From Herbaspirillum rhizosphaerae (GTDB taxonomy: Bacteria; Pseudomonadota; Gammaproteobacteria; Burkholderiales; Burkholderiaceae_D): DNA of 64,000 bases. The position numbers were made by a program, and so were the translations under genes. Under the pieces are notes generated by a model. That model made no database searches. It saw only the letters and a program-made list of their open reading frames with translations, and was not told where the DNA came from. Every line of letters starts with the position of its first letter. Positions within the stretch are counted from its first letter, which is position 1. Of this stretch, positions 37,127 through 45,662 are shown one piece after another. The stretch is taken from positions 310,001-374,000 of the forward strand of contig NZ_LFLU01000003.1 of the NCBI RefSeq assembly GCF_001189965.1, in the 5' to 3' direction.

Positions 37127-37840
37127 TTAATGTGGCTTGGCTGTCGGAGTACTGTCGGCTGCTGCGGCTTGTTCTTTCTTCAGGCGTGCGCGTTCGATGG
37201 CGGCCTGGATGATGGCTTTTTTGCGCTCTTGTTCGGCTTTTTCTTCGGGCGAGAGCGCGTTTGCCGACTCAACTTCTTTCAGTTTCGCAGCAGCCTTGGC
37301 GGCAAGGCGGGCGTCATTTTCTTCCTTCTCGCGGCGCAGGCGGAAGCTGCGGAAATCATGCTGCGCGCGCGCCGCGTCTGCTTGTGCTTGCGACCAGGCG
37401 TCCCAGCCGGTCTTGCCGGGCGTAACGTCGACCATGGCGATGCAATCGACCGGGCAGGGCGCGACGCACAGATCGCAGCCGGTGCAGGCATCCGCCAGCA
37501 CGGTGTGCAGTTGCTTGGCGGCGCCGACGATGGCGTCGACCGGGCAGGCCTGGATGCACAGCGTGCAGCCGATGCAGACGGCTTCATCGATGACGGCGCG
37601 CGTGCGGCTGCGCTCGACGCCGTTGGCCGGGTTGAGCGGCAACAGCGGGCGTTCCAGCAATTGCGCGAGGCGGGCGATGCCTTCGGCGCCGCCGGGCGGG
37701 CATTGATTGTAGGAGGCGCTGCCGTCAGCGATGGCTTCTGCGTACGGCCGGCAGGCAGGATAGCCGCACTTGCTGCATTGGGTTTGCGGCAGCAGGTTTT
37801 CGATCTGGTCGGCGAGTGACAGGACAGCGGGAGAAGACAC
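37127..37840 (-). CDS. rnfB: RnfB-like iron-sulphur electron transport protein
   Basis: This 237-residue protein resembles RnfB/RsxB. It has a cluster motif '[18 protein letters not shown]' near residue 20 and two ferredoxin-type [4Fe-4S] motifs ('[15 protein letters not shown]' and '[15 protein letters not shown]'). A charged coiled-coil tail rich in Ala, Lys and Glu follows. It lacks the N-terminal membrane anchor of full RnfB, and no other rnf genes are here, so it may be the stand-alone ferredoxin-like version common in betaproteobacteria. It is cotranscribed with nth, whose own iron-sulphur cluster suggests a loose functional link. Confidence 0.87.
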   Translation of the reverse strand: MSSPAVLSLADQIENLLPQTQCSKCGYPACRPYAEAIADGSASYNQCPPGGAEGIARLAQLLERPLLPLNPANGVERSRTRAVIDEAVCIGCTLCIQACPVDAIVGAAKQLHTVLADACTGCDLCVAPCPVDCIAMVDVTPGKTGWDAWSQAQADAARAQHDFRSFRLRREKEENDARLAAKAAAKLKEVESANALSPEEKAEQERKKAIIQAAIERARLKKEQAAAADSTPTAKPH

Positions 37841-37953
37841 GGTGAATAGCAGCAGTAGTAAGCGGTAGTAATAAGCTGCGCCGCAGACGGCGCAAAGGAC
37901 CCGGAGCCGTATTATCCGGGAAACCGGCCTGGCGTGGGAAACCGTCGGGCAAT

Positions 37954-37988
37954 AAAAAAGCCTTTGCCGGCTGCCGGCAAAGGCTTTT
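37954..37988. terminator. bidirectional terminator downstream of phaZ
   Basis: A 17-base stem (AAAAAGCCTTTGCCGGC pairing with GCCGGCAAAGGCTTTTT) with a single-base gap lies 26 bases downstream of the phaZ stop on the minus strand, with T runs on both strands. Confidence 0.9.
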
Positions 37989-38014
37989 TCAGCTTTTCAG
38001 TGCAGCGCCAGGTA

Positions 38015-39250
38015 TCAGGAATTTGCCTGGATGAATTCGCCGATCTTCGGACAGATGACTTCGCGCCAGCGGCGACCCGAGAAAATCCCGTAGTGGCCGC
38101 ACTTCGGTGCAGTGAAATGCTGCTTGCGCGCCTTTGGAATCGACGAGCACAGGTCTTGCGCCGCCTGGGTCTGGCCGGAGCCGGAAATGTCGTCCAGTTC
38201 GCCTTCGATGGTGAACAGCGCTACCGACTTGATGTCTTGCGGACGCACGGTCTTGCCGTCGATTTCCCAGGTGCCCTTGGGCAGGTCGAAGTCTTGGAAC
38301 ACGATCTTGATGGTTTCCAGGTAGAACTCGGCCGGCATGTCGAGCACGGCGTTGTATTCGTCGTAGAACTTGCGATGGCTTTCCGCCGACTCGTCGTCGC
38401 CGTCGCGCAGGTGCATGTAGAAGTCCCAGTGGCTCTCGGCATGGCGGCGCGGGTTCATGGCGACGAAGCCGGCGTGCTGCAGGAAGCCCGGATAGACCTT
38501 GCGGCCGAAGCCGGGATAATTCGGCGGCACGCTGTAGATGACGGTGTTTTCAAACCAGCTGAACGGCTTTTCGGTCGCCAGGTCGTTGACCGCGGTCGGC
38601 GATTTGCGCGCATCGATCGGGCCGCCCATCATGGTCATGCTCTTGGGCAGCTTGGGATCGTTGGCGCTGGCCATCAGCGCAATCGCCGCCAACACCGGCA
38701 CGGTCGGCTGGCACACCGAGATGACGTGGACATCAGGACCCAGCGTGCGGATGAAGTCCTGAATGTAGTAGACGTAATCGTGCAGGTGGAAGGAGCCTTT
38801 ATCCATCGGCACCATGCGCGCATCGGTCCAGTCGGTGATGAAGACGTCATGGTTCGGCAGCAGGCCGCGCACGGTGTCGCGCAGCAACGTGGAATGGTGG
38901 CCGGACAGCGGCGCGACCAGCAGCACGGTCGGCTGTTTGAGCGCGGCCAGTTGCTTGGTTTCCAGATCCTTGCGGAAGTGGATCAGGCGACAGAACGGCT
39001 TGGTTTCGGCAACTTTTTCGATGATATCGACGGTCTTGCCGTTGATTTCGGTCGATTCGATCTGGAATTCGGGTTTTTCGTAGTCTTTGCCGAGGCGGTA
39101 GAGCAGTTCGTAACCGGCGGCGATGCGTTGTGCAAAGGGCGTGTGGGCAAGCGGTGAAACAGGATCCGAGAACAGCTTGGCTGAGGTTTCCGCCCACTGC
39201 ATCAATGGGTTGAGAAAGGTGCGGTTTAATTCATGAAGTTGATAAAGCAT
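38015..39250 (-). CDS. phaZ: intracellular poly(3-hydroxybutyrate) depolymerase
   Basis: PhaZ breaks down stored PHB granules in the cytoplasm. The 411-residue protein has no signal peptide and matches the PhaZ1 type of Cupriavidus, in which the nucleophile is a cysteine rather than serine: here the motif is 'HVISVCQPTVPVLA'. Other landmarks are the N-terminus 'MLYQLHELNRTFLNPLMQWA' and the C-terminal His region 'APKCGHYGIFSGRRW'. A palindrome with core TGC-N3-GCA lies 86-98 bases upstream and may be a PhaR/PhbF repressor site shared with the phasin gene at 52.5 kb. Confidence 0.93.
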   Translation of the reverse strand: MLYQLHELNRTFLNPLMQWAETSAKLFSDPVSPLAHTPFAQRIAAGYELLYRLGKDYEKPEFQIESTEINGKTVDIIEKVAETKPFCRLIHFRKDLETKQLAALKQPTVLLVAPLSGHHSTLLRDTVRGLLPNHDVFITDWTDARMVPMDKGSFHLHDYVYYIQDFIRTLGPDVHVISVCQPTVPVLAAIALMASANDPKLPKSMTMMGGPIDARKSPTAVNDLATEKPFSWFENTVIYSVPPNYPGFGRKVYPGFLQHAGFVAMNPRRHAESHWDFYMHLRDGDDESAESHRKFYDEYNAVLDMPAEFYLETIKIVFQDFDLPKGTWEIDGKTVRPQDIKSVALFTIEGELDDISGSGQTQAAQDLCSSIPKARKQHFTAPKCGHYGIFSGRRWREVICPKIGEFIQANS

Positions 39251-39335
39251 GGCTGACCTTTACACATATTACGCATGAAGCTGGCTGACGGGTCCGGGGC
39301 GGCATTGTGTGCTGCCCAGACAAAAAACCTTGCTA

Positions 39336-39348
39336 TGTTGCAATGCAA
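39336..39348. promoter_or_regulatory. PhaR/PhbF-like operator upstream of phaZ
   Basis: TGTTGCAATGCAA contains the perfect inverted repeat TTGCA-A-TGCAA. It fits the consensus TG-N-TGC-N3-GCAA that I recall for the Herbaspirillum PHB repressor PhbF. It lies 86-98 bases before the phaZ start. Confidence 0.6.
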
Positions 39349-39521
39349 TATTTTAACACGCTTTGGTCTTACCTGTGATTCTACGGCGGATGATAATAAC
39401 TGAAATGTCGACAAAGAATTTTCAGGTTGTTGAATAAATTGGTTCTTTTATTCAACGATTTATAGCGACATTATCGGCGTCCGAATGTGTTGCTTGAGCT
39501 TATATCGGGACGACCGGAAAA

Positions 39522-39554
39522 GAAAAAAGCCCCAATCCAGAGGAGAGGGGCTTT
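39522..39554 (-). terminator. intrinsic terminator after the ferredoxin reductase gene
   Basis: On the minus strand AAAGCCCC (39547-39554) pairs with GGGGCTTT (39526-39533) and runs into a T tract, 16 bases beyond the stop codon. Confidence 0.88.
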
Positions 39555-39570
39555 GGGCAATAGTTTCGCG

Positions 39571-40653
39571 TTAATCGAAAACCGGTGTTTCCACGCCGAG
39601 GATCTTGTGCAGTTTCGGCGACGTTGTCGTGTATTGCATGTGGATCTTCTTTTCCGGGAAGATGTACGGCGCTGCGCCGAAGGCCGCCAGCGCGGCTTCG
39701 TGGAAGCCCGACAGGATCAGCTTCTTCTTGCCTGGATAGGTATTGATGTCGCCGACCGCGAAGATGCCCGGAACGTTGGTTTCGAACTTTTCGGTGTCGA
39801 CCACTTTCAACTGCTTGCGCTCGATGTCCAAGCCCCATTCGGCGATCGGGCCCAGTTTTGGCGACAAACCGAAGAACACCAGCAGCATGTCCAGCGGCAG
39901 GCGGCGGGTGACGCCGTCGGCGCCGGTGACCTTGATTTCGGACAGCTTGCCGTCCTTGGCTTCAAAGCCGGTGGCCTGGCCGACCAGGAATTGCATTTCG
40001 TACTGTTCGCACAGTTCCTTCATCTTGGCCACCGATGCCGGCGCCGCGCGGAATTCTTCGCGACGGTGCAGCAGCACGACGGATTCGGCCTTGCCGACGA
40101 AGTTCAGCGCCCAGTCCAGCGCGGAGTCGCCGCCGCCGCAGATGACGATGTTCTTGCCTTCGAACTGGGCCGGATCCTTGACGCGGTAGAACAGTTGCGA
40201 GCCGTCGAAGGCTTCGATGCCGTCGACCTTCAAGGTGCGCGGCTGGAACGAACCCACGCCGGCGGCGATGAAGATGGTCTTGGTGATGAATTTGGTGCCG
40301 GCGGATGTTTCGAGGTCGAAACGGCCGTCTTCGCGCTTTTGCACGACGGTGACTTCCTGGCCAAGATGGAAGACCGGGTCGAACGGTTCGATTTGCTTGA
40401 GCAGATTGTCGGTCAGTTCCTGGCCGGTGCAGACAGGCACGGCGGGGATGTCGTAGATCGGCTTGTCCGGGTACAGTTCGACGCATTGGCCGCCGACATT
40501 GGCGAGCGAGTCGATGACGTGCGCCTTGATTTCCAGCAGGCCCAGTTCGAATACCTGGAACAGGCCGACAGGGCCCGCGCCGACGATGACGGCATCGGTT
40601 TCGATCGGCGTTGTTTTGCCGGCGTCAGCGGCCGCAATCTTGAAGTTGTCCAT
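39571..40653 (-). CDS. ferredoxin-NADP reductase, thioredoxin-reductase-like
   Basis: This 360-residue flavoprotein moves electrons between NADPH and ferredoxin. It has the FAD motif '[18 protein letters not shown]' and the NADPH motif '[14 protein letters not shown]', but no CxxC redox pair, which separates it from thioredoxin reductase. Other marks are '[20 protein letters not shown]' and '[18 protein letters not shown]'. A 7Fe ferredoxin gene (fdxA) lies 202 bases upstream on the same strand and is its likely partner. Confidence 0.92.
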   Translation of the reverse strand: MDNFKIAAADAGKTTPIETDAVIVGAGPVGLFQVFELGLLEIKAHVIDSLANVGGQCVELYPDKPIYDIPAVPVCTGQELTDNLLKQIEPFDPVFHLGQEVTVVQKREDGRFDLETSAGTKFITKTIFIAAGVGSFQPRTLKVDGIEAFDGSQLFYRVKDPAQFEGKNIVICGGGDSALDWALNFVGKAESVVLLHRREEFRAAPASVAKMKELCEQYEMQFLVGQATGFEAKDGKLSEIKVTGADGVTRRLPLDMLLVFFGLSPKLGPIAEWGLDIERKQLKVVDTEKFETNVPGIFAVGDINTYPGKKKLILSGFHEAALAAFGAAPYIFPEKKIHMQYTTTSPKLHKILGVETPVFD

Positions 40654-40802
40654 AAAAATCCAATTCCCGTTTCAGTTGAGAGGTGTTTCCAGACTCAATT
40701 GGCTACCGGCCAAGGCAGGTTTGCGCGGCATGGTGCTACTGCCTGTGCATTCCCGATCTTGGCTATATGGCTAGAGGTGAAGGCTGTGTTCGTGCCGCCG
40801 GG

Positions 40803-40837
40803 GCCGGATGGATATCGAAATCCGATATCCATCCGGC
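40803..40837. repeat. perfect 15-bp hairpin downstream of fdxA
   Basis: GCCGGATGGATATCG (40803-40817) pairs without mismatch with CGATATCCATCCGGC (40823-40837) around a 5-base loop. It begins 18 bases after the fdxA stop on the minus strand. No T run follows, so it is not a standard terminator; it might protect the 3' end of the fdxA message. Confidence 0.75.
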
Positions 40838-40855
40838 TGCCGGCCGGTGCATCGC

Positions 40856-41179
40856 TTAGCGTTGCAGGAACTCCAGTTTGTTCTTGGCGTCTTTCCATTC
40901 CTCGGCTTCCGCCAGGGGAGCCTTGGTCTTGGTGATGGAAGGCCAGTTGCGCGCCAGTTGCTCATTGAGCTTGATGAATTCTTGCTGATCGGCCGGGACG
41001 TCTTCTTCCGCATAGATCGCATTGACCGGGCATTCCGCAACGCAAACGGCGCAGTCGATGCACTCGTCCGGATCAATCGCGAGAAAATTCGGGCCTTCGC
41101 GGAAGCAATCAACCGGGCATACATCAACGCAGTCCGTATAACGGCAGCGGATGCAGGAGTCGGTGACAACGTGGGTCAT
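40856..41179 (-). CDS. fdxA: 7Fe ferredoxin FdxA
   Basis: This 107-residue ferredoxin carries a [3Fe-4S] and a [4Fe-4S] cluster through 'SCIRCRYTDCVDVCPVDCF' and 'CIDCAVCVAECPVNAIY'. The long C-terminal extension ('DQQEFIKLNEQLARNWPSI') is typical of the FdxA group of proteobacteria. It is a small cytoplasmic electron carrier, probably reduced by or reducing the adjacent ferredoxin-NADP reductase. Confidence 0.95.
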   Translation of the reverse strand: MTHVVTDSCIRCRYTDCVDVCPVDCFREGPNFLAIDPDECIDCAVCVAECPVNAIYAEEDVPADQQEFIKLNEQLARNWPSITKTKAPLAEAEEWKDAKNKLEFLQR

Positions 41180-41246
41180 AACAGTCCTATCTGTAAAATT
41201 TCTTTAAAACCGATGTCAAACTCAGCCGGATTTAGTGGCAATATGG

Positions 41247-41270
41247 CGCGCAATGTGTCGCGCAATGTGT
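41247..41270. repeat. exact 12-base tandem repeat upstream of fdxA
   Basis: The unit CGCGCAATGTGT occurs twice in direct succession (41247-41258 and 41259-41270), 68-91 bases before the fdxA start. Direct repeats one helical turn apart can be regulator sites; a chance duplication is also possible. Confidence 0.6.
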
Positions 41271-41440
41271 CACGATTATGCAGCGATTCATTTGCGCATG
41301 CATTGTTGCCGCTGCGTTTGCGGATCGGGAGCGCCTTTCAAGGCTGACTCGGCGCAAATTCGCTGCTTGCGAACAATTCCTATCTAACCGGCTGGAAAGC
41401 CTTGTATTTTAAGGCAATTCAACTTTTCTCACAAATGAGG

Positions 41441-41461
41441 CTTATACAGATTACGTATAAG
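41441..41461. promoter_or_regulatory. LysR-type box upstream of ABC binding-protein gene
   Basis: CTTATAC-N7-GTATAAG is a perfect 7-base inverted repeat. It fits the ATAC-N7-GTAT (T-N11-A) form bound by LysR-family regulators, and lies 41-61 bases before the GTG start at 41502. No LysR gene is in this window. Confidence 0.55.
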
Positions 41462-41501
41462 TAAATATGAAATATTCATTCGCCAAAGGACAGGTTTAAA
41501 A

Positions 41502-42743
41502 GTGCACGCCGGATATACAAAAACAAAAGTACGGCTCGGCCGCCTGACCAGCCCGACCAGCCTTGTTGCTGCCTGTCTGCTCATGCTGACGGCAATTGCG
41601 CAAGCACAGAACATCCGCATCGGCGAGATCAACAGCTACAGCGGCGTACCGACCTCGAGCCAGTCCTACCACAACGGCGCCGAGCTGGCCGCAGCGGAAA
41701 TCAATGCCGCAGGCGGCGTGCTGGGGCGCAACATCGAGCTGGTGTCGCGCGACGACACCGGAATCCCCGATGAAGCCGTCAAGCATGCCGAGCAGTTGAT
41801 CAGGACCGACAAGGTCGACGTGCTGAGCGGCTCGATGCTGTCGAACGTGGCGTTGGCGGTTTCCAGGGTGGCGGCTTCGGAGAAAAAGCTGTTCCTCGTC
41901 GGCGACGCCTTGTCGGACGCGATCACCCTGGACAAGGGCAATCGCTACACCTTCCGCCTGCGCCCGTCGACCTATATGCAGGCGGCGATGCTGGCCGAGG
42001 CGGCCGCCAGGCTGCCGGGCCGCCGCTGGGCCATCATTGCGCCCAATTACGAATACGGCCAGAGCGCCGTTGCCAATTTCAAGCTGCTGCTGAAGGAACG
42101 TCGTCCCGATATCGAGTTCGTCGCCGAGCAATGGCCTGCCATGGGCAAGCTCAAGGCCGCGGAAGCGGTGAGGGTGTTGCGCCAGGCGCGTCCGGACGCG
42201 ATTTTCAACGCGACTTTCGGCACCGACTTGCAGCAGTTTGTGGAAGAGGGAAGCCGGCAGGGTTTGTTTGCGACAAGCACTGTGTACTCGATGTCGGCCG
42301 GCGAGGCGCTGGGCGACATGCTGGCCCAGTATGACGCGGTGCGTAACTGGGTCGTGTTGGGCTATCCGCCCGACCAGATTGCCACGCCCGAACATCAGCG
42401 CTTCCGCGAGGCGTATCTGAAGCGCTATGGCGAAAAACCGCACCAGGCGGCAATCTTCGGCTACAGCACCATCATGGCGATTGTGTGCGGCATGAAGAAA
42501 GCCGGTTCGACCGACTCGGACAAGCTGGTGACGGCCATGCGCGGCATGAACATGGATACCCCGGTCGGCCCGGTAGTGTTCCGTGTACAGGATCAGCAAT
42601 CCAGCATGGGCGCCTTTGTCGGCACCCTGGGCTACAAGGACGGACGCAGCCCATCGAGCGACTGGCGCTATCTGGACGGCACGCGCTACATGCCTGACGA
42701 GACCTACGTCAAAGGCCGTCGCCCGGCTTCGGCAATGCGATAA
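41502..42743 (+). CDS. ABC transporter substrate-binding protein, type I fold
   Basis: This 413-residue periplasmic binding protein has a signal peptide ('SLVAACLLMLTAIAQAQ', cleavage near residue 36) and a Leu/Ile/Val-binding type fold starting 'IRIGEINSYSGVPTSSQSYH', with 'DVLSGSMLSNVALAVSRVAA' in the ligand region. It is longer and distinct from the binding protein at 35.2 kb, and again no permease or ATPase is adjacent. The GTG start at 41502 follows AAAGGA by about 11 bases. The ligand is unknown; urea, amide or aromatic acid types are possible. Confidence 0.85.
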   Translation: MHAGYTKTKVRLGRLTSPTSLVAACLLMLTAIAQAQNIRIGEINSYSGVPTSSQSYHNGAELAAAEINAAGGVLGRNIELVSRDDTGIPDEAVKHAEQLIRTDKVDVLSGSMLSNVALAVSRVAASEKKLFLVGDALSDAITLDKGNRYTFRLRPSTYMQAAMLAEAAARLPGRRWAIIAPNYEYGQSAVANFKLLLKERRPDIEFVAEQWPAMGKLKAAEAVRVLRQARPDAIFNATFGTDLQQFVEEGSRQGLFATSTVYSMSAGEALGDMLAQYDAVRNWVVLGYPPDQIATPEHQRFREAYLKRYGEKPHQAAIFGYSTIMAIVCGMKKAGSTDSDKLVTAMRGMNMDTPVGPVVFRVQDQQSSMGAFVGTLGYKDGRSPSSDWRYLDGTRYMPDETYVKGRRPASAMR

Positions 42744-42904
42744 GGCGGGCGCCGTTTGCGTGGCAGGGAGGTGTGGTCGATGTTCCGGTCATGCCTGATG
42801 AAAATAAACCATGCGTGCAGGCGGGGCACCTTCGGTCCTATCCAAGGTAAGATAGTGCCCCTTGTATCCTCTATCGCACACGTGGTGGTGCGTCGCCAGG
42901 TCCC

Positions 42905-44077
42905 ATGATTATTTCTTCTTTGCTCGATACCGATCTGTACAAATTCACCATGATGCAGGTCGTGCTGCATCATTTTCCCGGTGCCCAGGTCGAATACCGA
43001 TTCAAATGCCGCAATGACGATGTCGACCTGACCCCCTACATCGACGAGATCAAGGCGGAAATCGCCGCGCTGTGCCGCTTGCGTTTCCAGGAGTCGGAAC
43101 TGGCCTACCTGCGCAGTTTCCGCTTCATCAAAAGCGACTTCGTCGACTTCCTCGAACTCTTCCATCTCAACGAAAAATACATCAGCGTCACGCCGTCGCC
43201 CCTCAACAACGGCGAGATCGACATCCAGGTCAAAGGCCCGTGGCTGCACACGATCCTGTTCGAAGTGCCGGTGCTGGCGATCGTCAACGAAGTCTATTTC
43301 CGCGCTACCCAGCGCGCGCCCGATTATGAAACCGGCCGCACGCGCCTGCGCGACAAGATCGCGCTGCTGACCGACAATCCTTTGCTGGAAGGCTGCAAGA
43401 TCGCCGACTACGGCACGCGCCGCCGTTTTTCGCGCAGCTGGCATGCGGAAGTGATCCTGGCGATGAAGGACAGCATGGGCAGCCATTTTGCCGGCACCTC
43501 CAACGTGCAGTTCGCCATGCAGCACGACCTGACGCCGCTGGGCACGATGGCGCATGAGTATCTGCAAGCCTGCCAGGCGCTCGGCCCGCGTCTGCGCGAC
43601 TCCCAGATCTACGGCTTCGAAATGTGGGCGCGCGAATACCGCGGCGACCTCGGCATCGCCTTGTCGGACGTGTACGGCATGGATGCGTTCCTGCGCGATT
43701 TCGACATGTATTTCTGCAAGCTGTTCGATGGCGCGCGCCACGATTCCGGCGACCCGTTTGAATGGGGCGAGCGCTTGCTGGAGCACTACAACAACAACCG
43801 CGTCGACGCCAAGAGCAAGGTGCTGGTGTTCTCGGACGGCCTCGATTTCGACAAAGTGGTGTCGCTGTATCTGCGCTTCAAGGATCGCGCAAAAGTCGCC
43901 TTCGGCGTCGGCACCAACCTGACCAACGACCTCGGTTACACGCCGCTGCAAGTCGTCATGAAAATGGTGCGTTGTAACGGCCAGCCGGTCGCCAAATTAT
44001 CCGACACGCCGGCCAAGAACATGTGCGACGACGAAGCTTATGTGAAGTATCTGCGGCAGGTGTTCGAGATCAAGTAG
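42905..44077 (+). CDS. pncB: nicotinate phosphoribosyltransferase
   Basis: PncB joins nicotinate to PRPP with ATP use, the first step of the NAD salvage (Preiss-Handler) route. The 390-residue protein begins '[20 protein letters not shown]', the usual family start. It contains '[20 protein letters not shown]', '[16 protein letters not shown]' and the PRPP-site region '[13 protein letters not shown]', with a C-terminal '[20 protein letters not shown]'. It stands alone between a binding-protein gene and a transporter gene. Confidence 0.95.
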   Translation: MIISSLLDTDLYKFTMMQVVLHHFPGAQVEYRFKCRNDDVDLTPYIDEIKAEIAALCRLRFQESELAYLRSFRFIKSDFVDFLELFHLNEKYISVTPSPLNNGEIDIQVKGPWLHTILFEVPVLAIVNEVYFRATQRAPDYETGRTRLRDKIALLTDNPLLEGCKIADYGTRRRFSRSWHAEVILAMKDSMGSHFAGTSNVQFAMQHDLTPLGTMAHEYLQACQALGPRLRDSQIYGFEMWAREYRGDLGIALSDVYGMDAFLRDFDMYFCKLFDGARHDSGDPFEWGERLLEHYNNNRVDAKSKVLVFSDGLDFDKVVSLYLRFKDRAKVAFGVGTNLTNDLGYTPLQVVMKMVRCNGQPVAKLSDTPAKNMCDDEAYVKYLRQVFEIK

Positions 44078-44134
44078 GGGCCTGCGGCGGTGCAATTTCG
44101 CAAGGGAATTGCACGAGTTGAAATATTTTAAGGC

Positions 44135-44202
44135 AAGCCGATTCCGGTCATGGGAGCCGGTCTTGCTGGTATAGTGTGCCCTCGACCGATTCGGCTTTTT
44201 TC
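44135..44202 (+). terminator. terminator-like structure in the leader of the antiporter gene
   Basis: AAGCCGA and CGGTC (44135-44149) pair with GACCG and TCGGCTT (44184-44197) through a small internal loop, and six T residues follow. It ends about 20 bases before the TTG start at 44223. It could end pncB transcription or act as an attenuator; a TATAGT -10-like box at 44169-44174 lies inside the loop. Confidence 0.5.
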
Positions 44203-44222
44203 TCGATTCCACAGGGCTAAAA

Positions 44223-45644
44223 TTGCGCAAAAAACTCCTCACAACCTCGGCCTCCCTGGCCCTCGTCTTACTGCTTCCCAACCTGGCTTTCGCGGCCGAT
44301 GTTGATGGCAGTACCTTGTCTGTGTTGTGGGGGATTCCCTTCATCGGGCTGTTGTTGTCGATTGCACTCGGACCTTTGCTGTTCGAGCACTTCTGGCATC
44401 ATCACTACGGCAAGATTGCGATCGCCTGGGGACTGGCCTTCTTGCTGCCGTTCGCTGCCGTGTTCGGCGGATATGCGGCAGCGGCCGGTACGGTGCACGC
44501 CTTGCTGGCGGAGTACATTCCTTTCATCGCCTTGCTGACGGCGTTGTTCGTCGTCGCCGGCGGCATCTGCGTGCGCGGCAACTTGCACGGTACGCCGGCG
44601 CTCAATACCGGTTTGCTTGCACTGGGCACCGTGCTGGCCAGTTTCATGGGGACGACGGGCGCTTCGATGCTGCTGATTCGTCCGCTGATCCGCGCCAACG
44701 ACAACCGCAAGCATGCCGTGCACATCGTCGTGTTCTTCATCTTCCTCGTGGCCAATGCGGGCGGTTCGCTGACGCCGCTGGGCGATCCGCCGCTGTTCCT
44801 GGGTTTCCTGAAGGGCGTGGATTTCTTCTGGACCATGCAGCATATTTTTCCGGAGACGCTGTTCGTCTGCATTTCATTGCTGGCGATCTTCTACCTGCTG
44901 GACCGGCACTACTATCTGAACAAAGAGGAAGAGTTGCCGCCCGCGCTCGACCCTACGCCGGATTCCCGTATCCGCTTCGAAGGCAAGATCAACTTCGTCT
45001 TGCTGTTGGCGGTCATCGGCCTGGTGCTGATGAGCGGCTTCTGGAAGTCGGGCGTGGAATTTTCCATCATGGGCACGCCGGTTGAATTGCAAAGCCTCTT
45101 GCGCGATGTGGCGCTGGTGGCCGTGATCTTGATTTCGCTGTGGGTGACGCCGAAGTCGGCGCGGGAAGGCAATGATTTCGCCTGGGGGCCGATTGCCGAA
45201 GTGGCGAAATTGTTTGCCGGGATTTTCATCACCATCACCCCCGTCATCGCCATGCTCAAGGCCGGCGAGGCAGGCGCCTTCGGCGTGGTTGTGCGCGCCG
45301 TGACGGGCGCCGACGGGCAGCCGATCAATGCCATGTACTTCTGGATTACCGGTTTGCTGTCGTCCTTCCTCGACAATGCGCCGACCTATCTGGTTTTCTT
45401 CAATACCGCCTCCGGCGACGCCAAGACCTTGATGACGACGCTGTCGTCGACGCTGGCTGCGATTTCGGCGGGGGCCGTGTTCATGGGCGCCAACAGCTAC
45501 ATCGGCAATGCGCCCAACATGATGGTCAAGGCCATTGCAGAAGAGCGCGGGATCAAGATGCCATCGTTCTTCGGTTATATGGTGTGGTCGTTCGCGATTC
45601 TGATGCCGCTGTTCATCGTGATGACCTTCATCTTCTTTGTTTAA
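44223..45644 (+). CDS. Na+/H+ antiporter-like carrier of the ion transporter superfamily
   Basis: This 473-residue inner-membrane protein has 11 to 13 hydrophobic segments. The first 24 residues ('SLALVLLLPNLAFAAD') look like a cleavable signal. Conserved family features are 'TTGASMLLIRPLIRAN' and 'VANAGGSLTPLGDPPLFLGF' in one half and 'SSFLDNAPTYLVFFN' with 'MGANSYIGNAPNMMVKAIAE' in the other, the pattern of NhaD-type sodium/proton antiporters and related CitMHS carriers. It starts at TTG. The hydroxyacid dehydrogenase gene follows after 18 bases, so the cargo could instead be an organic acid. Confidence 0.82.
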   Translation: MRKKLLTTSASLALVLLLPNLAFAADVDGSTLSVLWGIPFIGLLLSIALGPLLFEHFWHHHYGKIAIAWGLAFLLPFAAVFGGYAAAAGTVHALLAEYIPFIALLTALFVVAGGICVRGNLHGTPALNTGLLALGTVLASFMGTTGASMLLIRPLIRANDNRKHAVHIVVFFIFLVANAGGSLTPLGDPPLFLGFLKGVDFFWTMQHIFPETLFVCISLLAIFYLLDRHYYLNKEEELPPALDPTPDSRIRFEGKINFVLLLAVIGLVLMSGFWKSGVEFSIMGTPVELQSLLRDVALVAVILISLWVTPKSAREGNDFAWGPIAEVAKLFAGIFITITPVIAMLKAGEAGAFGVVVRAVTGADGQPINAMYFWITGLLSSFLDNAPTYLVFFNTASGDAKTLMTTLSSTLAAISAGAVFMGANSYIGNAPNMMVKAIAEERGIKMPSFFGYMVWSFAILMPLFIVMTFIFFV

Positions 45645-45662
45645 CGATAAAAAGAGACAAGC

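Larger units (their letters stand above)
39251..39570. other. region between phaZ promoter and ferredoxin reductase terminator
   Basis: This gap of 320 bases holds the phaZ leader and promoter area with the TGC-N3-GCA palindrome (39336-39348), an AT-rich stretch around 39340-39460 and the terminator of the reductase gene (39522-39554). No coding frame in it is convincing. Confidence 0.6.
41180..41501. other. divergent promoter region between fdxA and an ABC binding-protein gene
   Basis: This gap of 322 bases has no coding frame I can support. It contains an exact 12-base tandem repeat near fdxA (41247-41270), a LysR-type palindrome (41441-41461) and the AAAGGA ribosome site of the binding-protein gene (about 41485-41490). 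Confidence 0.6.
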
